From positions 186,001-250,000 of the forward strand of contig NZ_CP045699.1 of the NCBI RefSeq assembly GCF_009601765.2: DNA of 64,000 nt, read 5' to 3'. This stretch comes from Vibrio algicola. GTDB taxonomy: Bacteria; Pseudomonadota; Gammaproteobacteria; Enterobacterales; Vibrionaceae. The position numbers and the translations under genes were made by a program. Positions 56,019-64,000 of the stretch are shown one piece after another (positions within the stretch are counted from its first letter, which is position 1; every line of letters begins with the position of its first letter). The notes under the pieces were generated by a model, which saw only the letters and a program-made list of their open reading frames with translations, was not told the DNA's origin and searched no databases.

Positions 56019-56903
56019 GTGAATATTCGAGACTTTGAATACTTGGTGGCATTGGCACAGCATCAACATTTTCGTAAAGCCGCAGAGGCGTGCTTTGTCA
56101 GTCAACCGACCTTAAGTGGCCAAATTCGTAAATTAGAAGATGAACTAGGAACCTCGTTACTTGAGCGCAGCAGTCGCCGGGTGTTGTTTACCGATTCTGG
56201 TTTGCAGTTAGTGGCCCAAGCTCAGCGTATTTTAGATGAGGTCAAAACCTTTAGGGATATGGCAAGCTTGCAAGGTAAAGAGATGAGTGGCCCATTGCAT
56301 ATCGGTTTTATTCCCACCGTCGGCCCTTATTTATTACCTAAAATCATTTTGCCGCTTAAACAAGCGTTTCCTGATTTGGAGTTATTTTTGCATGAAGCTC
56401 AAACTAATCAATTAGTTCGTCAATTAGAAGAAGGGCGTTTAGATTGTTTGATCTTGGCATCGGTGGCAGAGACCGCGCCCTTTATTGAATTGGATTTACT
56501 GGAAGAGCCGTTAAGTTTAGCGGTGCCGGAAGCGCATGAATGGGCGCAGTTACCCCAGATTGATTTACAGCAATTGAATGGTAGAACGGTGTTGTCATTA
56601 GGCGAAGGGCATTGCTTAAGAGATCAAGCGCTTGGTTTTTGTTTTGCTGCAGGGGCGCGTGATGATGAGCGCTTTAAAGCCACCAGTTTAGAAACGTTGC
56701 GTAATATGGTGGCCGCAGGTGGCGGGATCACCTTGTTACCTCAATTAGCGCTGCCAGCAGAAAAAATCAAAGATGGGGTGTGTTATTTGCCGGCTATCAA
56801 TCCCACCCCTTCACGCAAGCTAGTATTGGCTTATCGTCCCGGCTCACCATTGAAACAACGTTTTCAGCAACTCGCCCGTTTTATTGCGCAGACAGTGAAA
56901 TAA
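56019..56903 (+). CDS. oxyR: Hydrogen peroxide sensor OxyR
   Basis: 294 residues from a GTG at 56019, aligned with the E. coli start MNIRDLEYL, with GAGGAG eight bases upstream. LysR helix-turn-helix VALAQHQHFRKAAEACFVSQPTLSGQIRKLEDELG. The redox cysteines keep E. coli numbering: Cys199 and Cys208 in GEGHCLRDQALGFC. Oxidation forms a disulfide and activates catalase and peroxiredoxin genes. Confidence 0.97.
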   Translation: MNIRDFEYLVALAQHQHFRKAAEACFVSQPTLSGQIRKLEDELGTSLLERSSRRVLFTDSGLQLVAQAQRILDEVKTFRDMASLQGKEMSGPLHIGFIPTVGPYLLPKIILPLKQAFPDLELFLHEAQTNQLVRQLEEGRLDCLILASVAETAPFIELDLLEEPLSLAVPEAHEWAQLPQIDLQQLNGRTVLSLGEGHCLRDQALGFCFAAGARDDERFKATSLETLRNMVAAGGGITLLPQLALPAEKIKDGVCYLPAINPTPSRKLVLAYRPGSPLKQRFQQLARFIAQTVK

Positions 56904-56916
56904 ATGTAATTAAATC

Positions 56917-56959
56917 GTCACTCCATACGCGAGTAGAACGAGCAGATAGGGAGTCTCGC
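56917..56959 (-). repeat. 43-bp palindromic dispersed repeat, copy 2
   Basis: Inverted relative to 12709-12751, 41 of 43 bases equal; the two differences are a compensatory pair (T-A to C-G). It lies between oxyR and its terminator. Confidence 0.8.
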
Positions 56960-56981
56960 TTTTAAGAGCGACTGCAATAAA

Positions 56982-57013
56982 AAATGGCCACCGGATCGCT
57001 CTGGTGGCCATTA
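56982..57013. terminator. Terminator between oxyR and mrcA
   Basis: ATGGCCACC / GGTGGCCAT stem with an 11-base loop, A4 at the left and T-rich sequence at the right; probably serves mrcA (minus) and oxyR (plus). Confidence 0.8.
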
Positions 57014-57036
57014 TTGCTTATGTACACAATCGTTGA

Positions 57037-59622
57037 TTAGAACAAGCTATCGCCGTCTTCATCTTCATTGTACAAATTATTCGTTGCGGCATCGGGTACA
57101 TACTCTGTTGGTTGAGTGCCAACTTTAAAGTATTCCCACATCGAAGAATCATCATTCTTACGAGTCAACAAACCACTGTCACGGTCAATACGAACGCGAA
57201 TAATACCAGCTGGTAATTGCAGATCTTTTTCTGGTACATCTTTCAATGCCACCTTCATAAAGTCTACCCACGCAGGTTGGGCGGTCGTACCACCCGATTC
57301 ACCACCGGTATATTGCTCTTTACGAGTAAAGTTCGGGTTTACGCTTGTGTAACCTAATGGACGGTTAGCCTGATCAAAACCAACCCAAGTAGTGGCAACA
57401 ATGCCAGGGCCATATCCGTTATACCAAGTATCGACTGAATCGTTGGTAGTACCGGTTTTCCCACCGATATCACGACGTTTTAGCGCTTGTCCACGCCAGC
57501 CCGTACCATTCCAACCGGTCTTATTACTCCATAAACCGCCACCCCAAATATTGCTGTACATCATTTGACGTACTAGGAATGCGGTTTGTGGTGAGATTAT
57601 TTTCTCAGCGTAATTTGGTACTTCGGTCGTGCCCTTATTATCAACCACAATCGGTTCGTGTGAGCAGTTGTAGGTGCAAACACGAGTCGGATTAGCACGG
57701 AACACTAAGCTGCCGTAAGGATCGTTAACATGATCAATATAGAACGGCTTCACATAGTAACCACCATTGGCAAAGGCAGAAACACCTTGCGCCATCTTGA
57801 TTGGGGTTAAGCTACCTGCGCCTAGTGCGACGGTTTCTGAATGTGGCAGTTTTTCTGGATCAAAACCAAAACGAGGTAAGTAATCCAGCACATAATCTAA
57901 ACCGACACGACGCAGGGTGCGCACTGCCATCACGTTTTTAGATTGAGCTAGACCACGACGCAGCATGGTTGGGCCTAAGTAAGTTGGTGGCGAGTTTTTC
58001 GGTCTCCACGCAGTGCCTTGTCCTTCATCCCACTGGTTAATAGGCGCATCATTGATTAGTGTGGCTAAAGTTAACCCTTTATCAATTGCAGACGAATAGA
58101 TAAATGGTTTAATACTTGAACCCACTTGACGCTCGGCCATGGTGGCACGGTCAAATTTACTATGAGTAAAGTTAAAGCCACCCACAAGAGACAACACGGC
58201 GCCATCTTCAGGGTTGAGTGCTACAAACGCGGTATTCACAATTGGCACTTGGCTAAGCTGCCACGTCATTGGTGCTTGTGCATCTTTAGCGTCAGTATTC
58301 GTTGCTGTATCACTGGTTGCATCTGTATCAACGATTTCAGTATTCTCATCGGCATCGTTAGCAGATACAGAATGTAATATTCCAAATGGACGCACCCAAA
58401 TTGCTTGACCCGTAACTAAAATATCGGAAGCACGACGTGGTGCTGGACCTTGATACTTATCATTATAGTACTTACGAGCCCATTTTAAGCCGTCCCAAGC
58501 GATGGTTTGTGCACCAAAGTGTTTGATATAAACCGTCGCTGTTTTGCTGTTTATGCTGGTGACAATCGCAGGGCGAACCAAACCAAAAGTCGGTTGCTTA
58601 TTTAGGTATTCATCCATTTTATCTTGCGATAATGCAGGTTGACCTTTTTTCCACAATTCAGCAATCGGACCGCGATAACCATGACGTTCATCGTAGCGGA
58701 ATAAGTTGCCAATCGCCGCTTCATTAGCCGCTTCTTGTAGGTTTGATTTTACTGTGGTGTAGATCTTCATACCCGATGAATAAGCATCTTCACCGTAGTT
58801 TTTTAGTGCCCAAGAACGTGCTAATTCCGCCACGTATGGAGCATTAACTTGGATCTCTGCACCATGGTATTTACCATCAATCGGTTCGGCATTAGCTGCA
58901 TCGTATTCGGCTTTGGTGATGTATTTCTCTTCTAGCATCCGCAATAAAACCACATGACGACGAGTGGTCGCACGGTCAATCGAGTAAATCGGATTCATGG
59001 TCGATGGCGCTTTAGGTAAACCCGCAATAATCGCCATTTCACCAAGAGTTAAATCTTTTGGCTCTTTACCAAAATAGGTCAGTGACGCCGCACCGACACC
59101 ATAAGAGCGGTAACCTAAATAAATTTTATTTAAGTACAACTCTAAAATTTCTTTCTTATTTAATACTTGCTCAATATGAATCGCGATAAAGATCTCTTTG
59201 ATCTTTCGCATGATCTTTTTGTCATTGGATAAGAAGAAATTACGAGCAAGCTGTTGAGTAATGGTACTGGCACCTTGTTTGGCATGACCAGAAATGGCCA
59301 CCACAAATGCAGCGCGAGTAATACCAATTGGATCAATACCATAGTGAGAATAAAAGCGACTATCCTCAGTGGCAATAAAGGCTTCCTGCATTTTGACAGG
59401 AATATCATCGATTTTAAGTGGTATGCGTCGCTTTTCGCCAAACTGAGCAATCAATTTGTCGTCTTGGCTAAACACTTGCATTGGGGTTTGTAGCTGAACA
59501 TCTTTCAATGTCGCGACGTCTGGGAGTTGTGGTTTTAGGTAAAAATAGAACCCAAAAATCGTTGTCACTCCAAGAATAATGCAAATTAATGAAAATATAA
59601 GCAATGGCTTTATGAACTTCAC
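57037..59622 (-). CDS. mrcA: Penicillin-binding protein 1A
   Basis: 861 residues from a GTG at 59622 whose product, (M)KFIKPLLIFSLICIILG, aligns with E. coli PBP1A; an ATG at 59664 would add 14 extra residues. One N-terminal membrane helix; GT51 glycosyltransferase at about 60-240 (EDSRFYSHYGIDPIGI, GASTITQQLARNFFLS); transpeptidase with SSIKPF (catalytic Ser in GSSIKPF), SKN and KTGTTND motifs. It polymerises and crosslinks peptidoglycan. Divergent from pilMNOPQ, the common order. Confidence 0.97.
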   Translation of the reverse strand: MKFIKPLLIFSLICIILGVTTIFGFYFYLKPQLPDVATLKDVQLQTPMQVFSQDDKLIAQFGEKRRIPLKIDDIPVKMQEAFIATEDSRFYSHYGIDPIGITRAAFVVAISGHAKQGASTITQQLARNFFLSNDKKIMRKIKEIFIAIHIEQVLNKKEILELYLNKIYLGYRSYGVGAASLTYFGKEPKDLTLGEMAIIAGLPKAPSTMNPIYSIDRATTRRHVVLLRMLEEKYITKAEYDAANAEPIDGKYHGAEIQVNAPYVAELARSWALKNYGEDAYSSGMKIYTTVKSNLQEAANEAAIGNLFRYDERHGYRGPIAELWKKGQPALSQDKMDEYLNKQPTFGLVRPAIVTSINSKTATVYIKHFGAQTIAWDGLKWARKYYNDKYQGPAPRRASDILVTGQAIWVRPFGILHSVSANDADENTEIVDTDATSDTATNTDAKDAQAPMTWQLSQVPIVNTAFVALNPEDGAVLSLVGGFNFTHSKFDRATMAERQVGSSIKPFIYSSAIDKGLTLATLINDAPINQWDEGQGTAWRPKNSPPTYLGPTMLRRGLAQSKNVMAVRTLRRVGLDYVLDYLPRFGFDPEKLPHSETVALGAGSLTPIKMAQGVSAFANGGYYVKPFYIDHVNDPYGSLVFRANPTRVCTYNCSHEPIVVDNKGTTEVPNYAEKIISPQTAFLVRQMMYSNIWGGGLWSNKTGWNGTGWRGQALKRRDIGGKTGTTNDSVDTWYNGYGPGIVATTWVGFDQANRPLGYTSVNPNFTRKEQYTGGESGGTTAQPAWVDFMKVALKDVPEKDLQLPAGIIRVRIDRDSGLLTRKNDDSSMWEYFKVGTQPTEYVPDAATNNLYNEDEDGDSLF

Positions 59623-59769
59623 CGGATATTCCCTGATTGTATGAGGATGTGTCGATATAAACACCTGTACAGTAGGCGATATATTAGCATAACGACAAAT
59701 AAATTCGTTCTTAACTTTTTTATTTAACCTTTTTTAAGAGTACGAATACTCAAGCTGGAGCCTAGTTAA

Positions 59770-60834
59770 ATGGGTAAATCTTTTGTTACAGGCATTGATA
59801 TTGGTCACCACAGCATTAAAGCAGTAGTACTAAAATCGGCCGGAGAACAGTTCGAACTGGTGAGTTATAAAGAAATTCCAGTTTCGGAAGGCATTTTTGC
59901 AGAAAACCATACCTTTAGTCATCAGGGCATTGTTAAAAAATTAAAAGAGTTGAAGAAACAATTGCCGCTGATGTCGCGTCAGGTTGCTTTAGCGCTGCCA
60001 GATAATGCCGTTATCAGTAAGTTATTGCATATTGACGGCGATCTTGAAGATCGCGAAAAAGAATTCGCCATTTACCAAGTGTTCGGCCAGCAATCGCCAT
60101 TTCCAATCGAAGATCTTAGCTTAGATTACGTCAAAGTAGAGCAAGACAGCTTAAAGCGTGGCACCACCGCCACCTATCAAGTGTACGCCACGCGTAAAGA
60201 AGTGGTCGAAAGTCGAGTGGAGGTGATTAAAAAATCAGGCTTTAAACCAGTGGTTATCGATCTGCAAGCGCATAGCTTATTGCGAGTGTGGCAATTAGCG
60301 GCGCAACAACAGGAGGATAAGCAAGCGTGGATGATGGTCGATATTGGTCAATCTCAAACCTCGATCTGCATTATTCCGCAAGGCCGCCCGGCTTATTACA
60401 AAGACCTACCTTATGGCATGAGCAATATGCCAGAGGCGACGCAAAAACTTGATCTTAATGTGGTGGAGTTTGAACACGGCGAAAGCGTGATTGATTTAGG
60501 CAAGGCGCAAGACAGCGGGATTGATCACCATGAAGATGAATTTATTGCTGAGCTGGCCGACCGCCTGACGCGACAAATGAGTTTATATGGTTCAGTTAAT
60601 CAGCAGACAAAAATTGAAGGATTGTGGTTGACGGGGGGCGGCGCGTGTATTTCGGGGATCACCGAAGCGTTAACCCAACAATTACAAATCCCGGTTGAAG
60701 TCCTAAACCCATTTCAATTACTCGAAAGCAAAAAGAATAAAAAAGTTTCCAACTTAGCACCATGCACTTTTAGTGTGGCGGCCGGATTAGCCATACGCGG
60801 CCTGCAATGGCAAAGGAGGATTCATGTTGCATGA
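59770..60834 (+). CDS. pilM: Type IV pilus inner-membrane platform protein PilM
   Basis: 354 residues of the actin-like PilM fold: FVTGIDIGHHSIKAVVL, MVDIGQSQTSICI and GLWLTGGGACISGI phosphate loops. It is cytoplasmic and binds the PilN N-terminus. It overlaps pilN by 11 bases. Confidence 0.94.
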   Translation: MGKSFVTGIDIGHHSIKAVVLKSAGEQFELVSYKEIPVSEGIFAENHTFSHQGIVKKLKELKKQLPLMSRQVALALPDNAVISKLLHIDGDLEDREKEFAIYQVFGQQSPFPIEDLSLDYVKVEQDSLKRGTTATYQVYATRKEVVESRVEVIKKSGFKPVVIDLQAHSLLRVWQLAAQQQEDKQAWMMVDIGQSQTSICIIPQGRPAYYKDLPYGMSNMPEATQKLDLNVVEFEHGESVIDLGKAQDSGIDHHEDEFIAELADRLTRQMSLYGSVNQQTKIEGLWLTGGGACISGITEALTQQLQIPVEVLNPFQLLESKKNKKVSNLAPCTFSVAAGLAIRGLQWQRRIHVA

Positions 60835-61411
60835 TATTAACCTCTTGCCATGGCGAGAAGAGAAGCGAGAAGAATATAAGCAACGTTTTTACGGCATGGT
60901 GGTATTGGGAGTGTTACTCGCGCTCGCACTGCAATGGTTTGGTAGCTTGTATATCGATCACTTAAAGACGCAGCAACAAACCCGTAATCAGCAGTTGCAA
61001 ACTTACGTTAAAGAACTGGACAAACAACTGGTCAGTTTAAAAGCAATTGAAGCCAAGCATAGATCTATTTTAACTCGTCTGCGCTTGGTGGAGTCACTGC
61101 AAAATGAGCGTAATAAAACCACCGATTTTATGAACCTGATGCCAGAACTTGTTCCTGAAGGGGTCTATATCGATAAGATGAAAATGAATGGTCGAGAGGT
61201 TGAAATTGCTGGTATCAGTGATAGTACCGCACGCTTAGCCACCATGCTCGATAGTTTTGAAAGATCAGCTTGGTTAAGTGATGTTGAAATGCACTCTATT
61301 ATCTCTGGTAAGGTTCTGTTTGGTAAAAAATTTCAAACCTTTAAAGTCTCGTTTCGTTTTGAATCCAAACAGCCAGAAACCGCGCAAGCTAAAACGAAAG
61401 GAGCGAAATAA
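60824..61411 (+). CDS. pilN: Type IV pilus protein PilN
   Basis: 195 residues. The cytoplasmic N-terminus contains the PilM-binding I-N-L-L-P-W-R motif (HDINLLPWREEKREEYKQR), then one membrane helix at about 24-44 and a periplasmic coiled coil. It overlaps pilO by one base (TAATG). Confidence 0.95.
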   Translation: MLHDINLLPWREEKREEYKQRFYGMVVLGVLLALALQWFGSLYIDHLKTQQQTRNQQLQTYVKELDKQLVSLKAIEAKHRSILTRLRLVESLQNERNKTTDFMNLMPELVPEGVYIDKMKMNGREVEIAGISDSTARLATMLDSFERSAWLSDVEMHSIISGKVLFGKKFQTFKVSFRFESKQPETAQAKTKGAK

Positions 61412-61998
61412 TGATCGACTTTCGTGATTTAGATTTTGAAGAAATGCCTGAGTGGCCAGTACTGCCACAGGTGATTGTGATTGGCGTGTTGGTTCTGATT
61501 TTGCAAGTTTTTGGTGCTTGGTTTTATTTATCTCCTCAGCATGATGAGTTAGATCAAATCCGCCAACAAGAAGTTACGCTCAAAAGCTCTATTCGGATTA
61601 AAGCGGCAAAAGTGGCTGCATTGCCTCAATTGCAAGCGCAGTTAGATGAATTGAATACACGTTACGAATTCTTATTGAAGCAGTTACCAGTACAAAAAGA
61701 ATTGGCGAGCATGTTGTCATCCGTGAATGATTTAGGACTTAAAAATGACTTGTCTTTTACGCGTGTGGATTGGGGGGAAAAACAAGTACAGGAGTTTTTA
61801 TATCGGCTGCCACTCAATATTGAATTAACCGGTGCTTACGACAATATTGGTCAATTTTCTGAGGCGATAGCCAAATTGCCCCGCATCATTAGTTTGCATG
61901 ATGTGGAATGGAACCGTGTTAGTCAGGAGAGTGGCACCTTGCACTTTAGGGTTCGAGCTTACACCTATCAATTTAAACCGGAGGAGACTAAAAAATGA
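61411..61998 (+). CDS. pilO: Type IV pilus protein PilO
   Basis: 195 residues. One membrane helix (VIVIGVLVLILQVFGAWFYL), periplasmic coiled coil and ferredoxin-like domain (LPLNIELTGAYDNIGQFSEAIAKLPRIISLHDVEW). It dimerises with PilN and binds PilP. It overlaps pilP by four bases (ATGA). Confidence 0.95.
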   Translation: MIDFRDLDFEEMPEWPVLPQVIVIGVLVLILQVFGAWFYLSPQHDELDQIRQQEVTLKSSIRIKAAKVAALPQLQAQLDELNTRYEFLLKQLPVQKELASMLSSVNDLGLKNDLSFTRVDWGEKQVQEFLYRLPLNIELTGAYDNIGQFSEAIAKLPRIISLHDVEWNRVSQESGTLHFRVRAYTYQFKPEETKK

Positions 61999-62504
61999 GA
62001 CCTTATTGGATCTTAATGGCTCCGGCTTTGCTGGTGGGGTGCGGACAAGAAAACGATTCGATTCATGCTTTTATTTCGCAAGTTGAAAATCAATCTCGCA
62101 AAGAAATGGCACAATTGGCTCCAGAGAAACCTTATGTTGCAACGGTTTATCATGCAACGGAACAGCGTTCACCTTTTTTATTGCCTAAAGTTGCGCTGGT
62201 CGCCAATCAACCGAGAACCAAGCAAGATTGTTGGCAACCTGGCTTTAGAAGTAAGAGCGGAGCGTTAGAAAAATTCCCATTAGATAAGTTGCGTTTGCGT
62301 GGCGTGATGGGGCGTGAAAATAACATTTCAGGTTTGGTTCAGACCCCAACAGGTAATGTGCTTAAAATACAAAAAGGTGAGTACATGGGCTTAAACAACG
62401 GTCAAGTATCGGAAGTCAGCTCGCAATATATTGTGGTCAAAGAAACCCTACCGGATGGTTTGGGCTGCTGGCAGCAACGTAGTGTCAAATTAGCACTGAA
62501 ATAA
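61995..62504 (+). CDS. pilP: Type IV pilus lipoprotein PilP
   Basis: 169 residues. Lipobox L-V-G-C with lipidated Cys16 (MAPALLVGCGQENDS); the C-terminal beta domain (KLRLRGVMGRENNISGLVQTPTGNVLKIQKGEYMGLNNGQV) contacts PilQ. It links the inner-membrane PilMNO complex to the secretin. Confidence 0.95.
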   Translation: MRPYWILMAPALLVGCGQENDSIHAFISQVENQSRKEMAQLAPEKPYVATVYHATEQRSPFLLPKVALVANQPRTKQDCWQPGFRSKSGALEKFPLDKLRLRGVMGRENNISGLVQTPTGNVLKIQKGEYMGLNNGQVSEVSSQYIVVKETLPDGLGCWQQRSVKLALK

Positions 62505-62541
62505 ACAATCAGAGTATTAACTATTTATTGAGTAGGAAACT

Positions 62542-64000
62542 ATGCATAAAGGAATAACGCATACAGGATTAACGTGCACCGGATTGAATAAAGCGTTCTC
62601 ATCGCTATTGAATAGCTTAAGAATCTGTTTGTTGCCGGTTTGTTTGATATTAGTCGCTCAAGTCGCCTCTGCTGCGCCAGCCTCAAGCATTGCGGCCAAT
62701 GCCAATAAACCGTTGGTCAAAGATAATGGATTGAAAAATACATTCTTAGGCTTGGATTTTCGGTTAAACCAGCAAAAAGAAGCAGTGATAGTGGTTAAAT
62801 TATCCTCGTCAGTGTCAGCGGTGGATATTAAGAAGAACAAAGAAGGTTTAGAAATTGAGTTAATCCATACAGAGGTTAAAGATGATGATCTTTATGTGAT
62901 TGATGTAAAAGATTTCTCTACCGCAGTAAGCACGGTGGAAGTGTTCCGCGATAATGATAACACTCGTTTGCAAGCTCATATCCGTGGCGAGTTTACTTAT
63001 GATTACCGGTTGAAGGGGAAGCAGCTTGAAATTACCGTCACCGAAGTCGCCCCAGAAGCGGCTAAAAAAATCAAAGACAGTAAAGGTTCGCTCGGGGCGG
63101 ATAACAAGTTAATCTCAATCAACTTCCAAGACATTCCAGTGCGTAATGTCTTGCAGTTGATTGCCGATTACAACAAATTTAACTTGGTAGTTTCTGATTC
63201 AGTGACGGGTAATTTAACCTTACGTCTGGATGGCGTTCCTTGGCAGCAAGTGTTAGATATTATCTTGCAAGTCAAAGGGCTAGATAAACGAGTGGAAGGG
63301 AATGTGGTATTAATTGCGCCCAAAGCTGAAATGGATGAGCAACAAAAGAAGCGTTTAGAGCAAGCGCGTTTACAAGATGAACTGGGTGATTTAGCGTCCG
63401 ACCTTATACAAATCAATTTTGCTAAAGCCTCAGATATTGCTGACATGATTGGCGGTGAAGGTGAAGTGAGTATGCTATCAAGCCGTGGAAATATTACGGT
63501 TGATGAGCGGACTAACTCATTATTAATTCGTGATTTACCCTCTAATATCGAAATTATCAAAGGCATTGTTGAGTCTTTAGATATTCCTGTTAAACAAGTG
63601 CAGATCGAAGCGCGCATTGTGACGATCAATGAAGGTAATATCGAAGACTTAGGGGTTCGTTGGGGCGTCGCGAGTACCAATGGTAACTTTTCGACTGGTG
63701 GCAGTATAGAAAGTACTACGGGGCAAGCTGGTATCGCCGATGGCCGAAACGGGATCAATTTTATTCCAGGTCAAGGTGATTCAACGACTGGTATCGACGA
63801 CTTCTTGAACGTTAACTTAGCAGCGACAAGTGGTAATGCTTCAAGTATTGCATTCCAAGTAGCTAAATTGGGCTCCGATACATTACTGGATTTAGAATTA
63901 TCAGCGTTACAAAGTGAGAATAAAGCGGAAATAATTTCAAGCCCACGTTTGATCACCACCAATAAACAACCTGCTTATATTGAGCAAGGCACTGAAATTC
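62542..64000 (+). CDS. pilQ: Type IV pilus secretin PilQ, 5' part (runs off the window)
   Basis: The first 486 codons are present from the ATG at 62542 (AGGA 5 bases upstream); the gene continues past 64000. Signal segment CLLPVCLILVAQVASAAPAS; AMIN domain at about 60-170; STN/N0 domain with ISINFQDIPVRNVLQLIADYNKFNLV and GVPWQQVLDIILQVKGL; N1 domain with LASDLIQINFAKASDIADMI and RTNSLLIRDLPSNIEIIKGIVESLDIPVKQVQIEARIVTI; then the start of the secretin domain. It forms the outer-membrane pore for the pilus and DNA uptake. Confidence 0.96.
   Translation, partial: MHKGITHTGLTCTGLNKAFSSLLNSLRICLLPVCLILVAQVASAAPASSIAANANKPLVKDNGLKNTFLGLDFRLNQQKEAVIVVKLSSSVSAVDIKKNKEGLEIELIHTEVKDDDLYVIDVKDFSTAVSTVEVFRDNDNTRLQAHIRGEFTYDYRLKGKQLEITVTEVAPEAAKKIKDSKGSLGADNKLISINFQDIPVRNVLQLIADYNKFNLVVSDSVTGNLTLRLDGVPWQQVLDIILQVKGLDKRVEGNVVLIAPKAEMDEQQKKRLEQARLQDELGDLASDLIQINFAKASDIADMIGGEGEVSMLSSRGNITVDERTNSLLIRDLPSNIEIIKGIVESLDIPVKQVQIEARIVTINEGNIEDLGVRWGVASTNGNFSTGGSIESTTGQAGIADGRNGINFIPGQGDSTTGIDDFLNVNLAATSGNASSIAFQVAKLGSDTLLDLELSALQSENKAEIISSPRLITTNKQPAYIEQGTEI

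Overview
The window looks like chromosome I of a member of the Vibrionaceae (Vibrio or a close relative). The evidence is gene order and protein content: an AphA-type PadR regulator next to ppc, divergent argE and argCBGH with argH fused to an acetyltransferase, a peroxiredoxin-glutaredoxin hybrid divergent from oxyR, mrcA divergent from pilMNOPQ, and the run glpX/zapB/rraA/menA/hslUV/ftsN/cytR/priA/rpmE. ERIC-like elements are also present. No rRNA, tRNA, CRISPR array or prophage was recognised.

Region 1 (1-10,750) is the accessory part. It holds the tail of a LysR gene and then about ten kilobases of co-directional minus-strand genes headed by an ECF sigma factor and its ChrR anti-sigma factor. 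Downstream follow a DUF523-DUF1722 protein, a class I photolyase, an NTF2-like protein, a short-chain dehydrogenase, an FAD-dependent amine-oxidase-like enzyme, DUF1365, a cyclopropane-synthase-like methyltransferase, DUF2878, a chalcone-isomerase-like protein and a DUF3833 lipoprotein. This is a photooxidative (singlet-oxygen) stress island. Gene for gene it resembles the alphaproteobacterial sigmaE-ChrR regulon that makes furan fatty acids, so the lipid-modifying block probably converts membrane acyl chains. A sigmaE-like promoter precedes the sigma gene.

Region 2 (11,100-18,600) has a DASS dicarboxylate transporter, a divergent SDR/LysR pair, a periplasmic YHS protein, uvrD and fieF. Region 3 (18,900-34,100) is core metabolism and housekeeping: pfkA, tpiA, a CHMI-like tautomerase, a DUF805 protein, glpX, zapB, rraA, menA, hslUV (with a heat-shock promoter), ftsN, cytR, priA, rpmE and a short malic enzyme. 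Region 4 (34,300-40,230) is methionine biosynthesis: metJ divergent from metBL over four tandem Met boxes, then metF with its own weaker Met boxes.

Region 5 (40,230-41,330) is a small insertion with hairpin-rich noncoding DNA and a ParE/ribbon-helix-helix toxin-antitoxin pair. Region 6 (41,330-51,610) carries aphA, ppc, argE and argC-B-G-H(A), the last including N-acetylglutamate synthase. Region 7 (51,850-57,000) has a DUF1656 gene cut by a complete IS3-family element, an Lpd/mercuric-reductase-like flavoprotein with a cysteine tail, the Prx-Grx hybrid, and oxyR with a candidate OxyR site. Region 8 (57,000-64,000) holds mrcA (PBP1A) and the type IV pilus alignment operon pilMNOP plus the 5' part of pilQ.

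Dispersed repeats mark many intergenic spaces. They include two 265-bp MITE-like copies and a 51-bp internally deleted copy, two clear ERICs and one degenerate ERIC, a 43-bp palindrome in two copies that differ by a compensatory base-pair change, and two elements with ATACCAAT ends.
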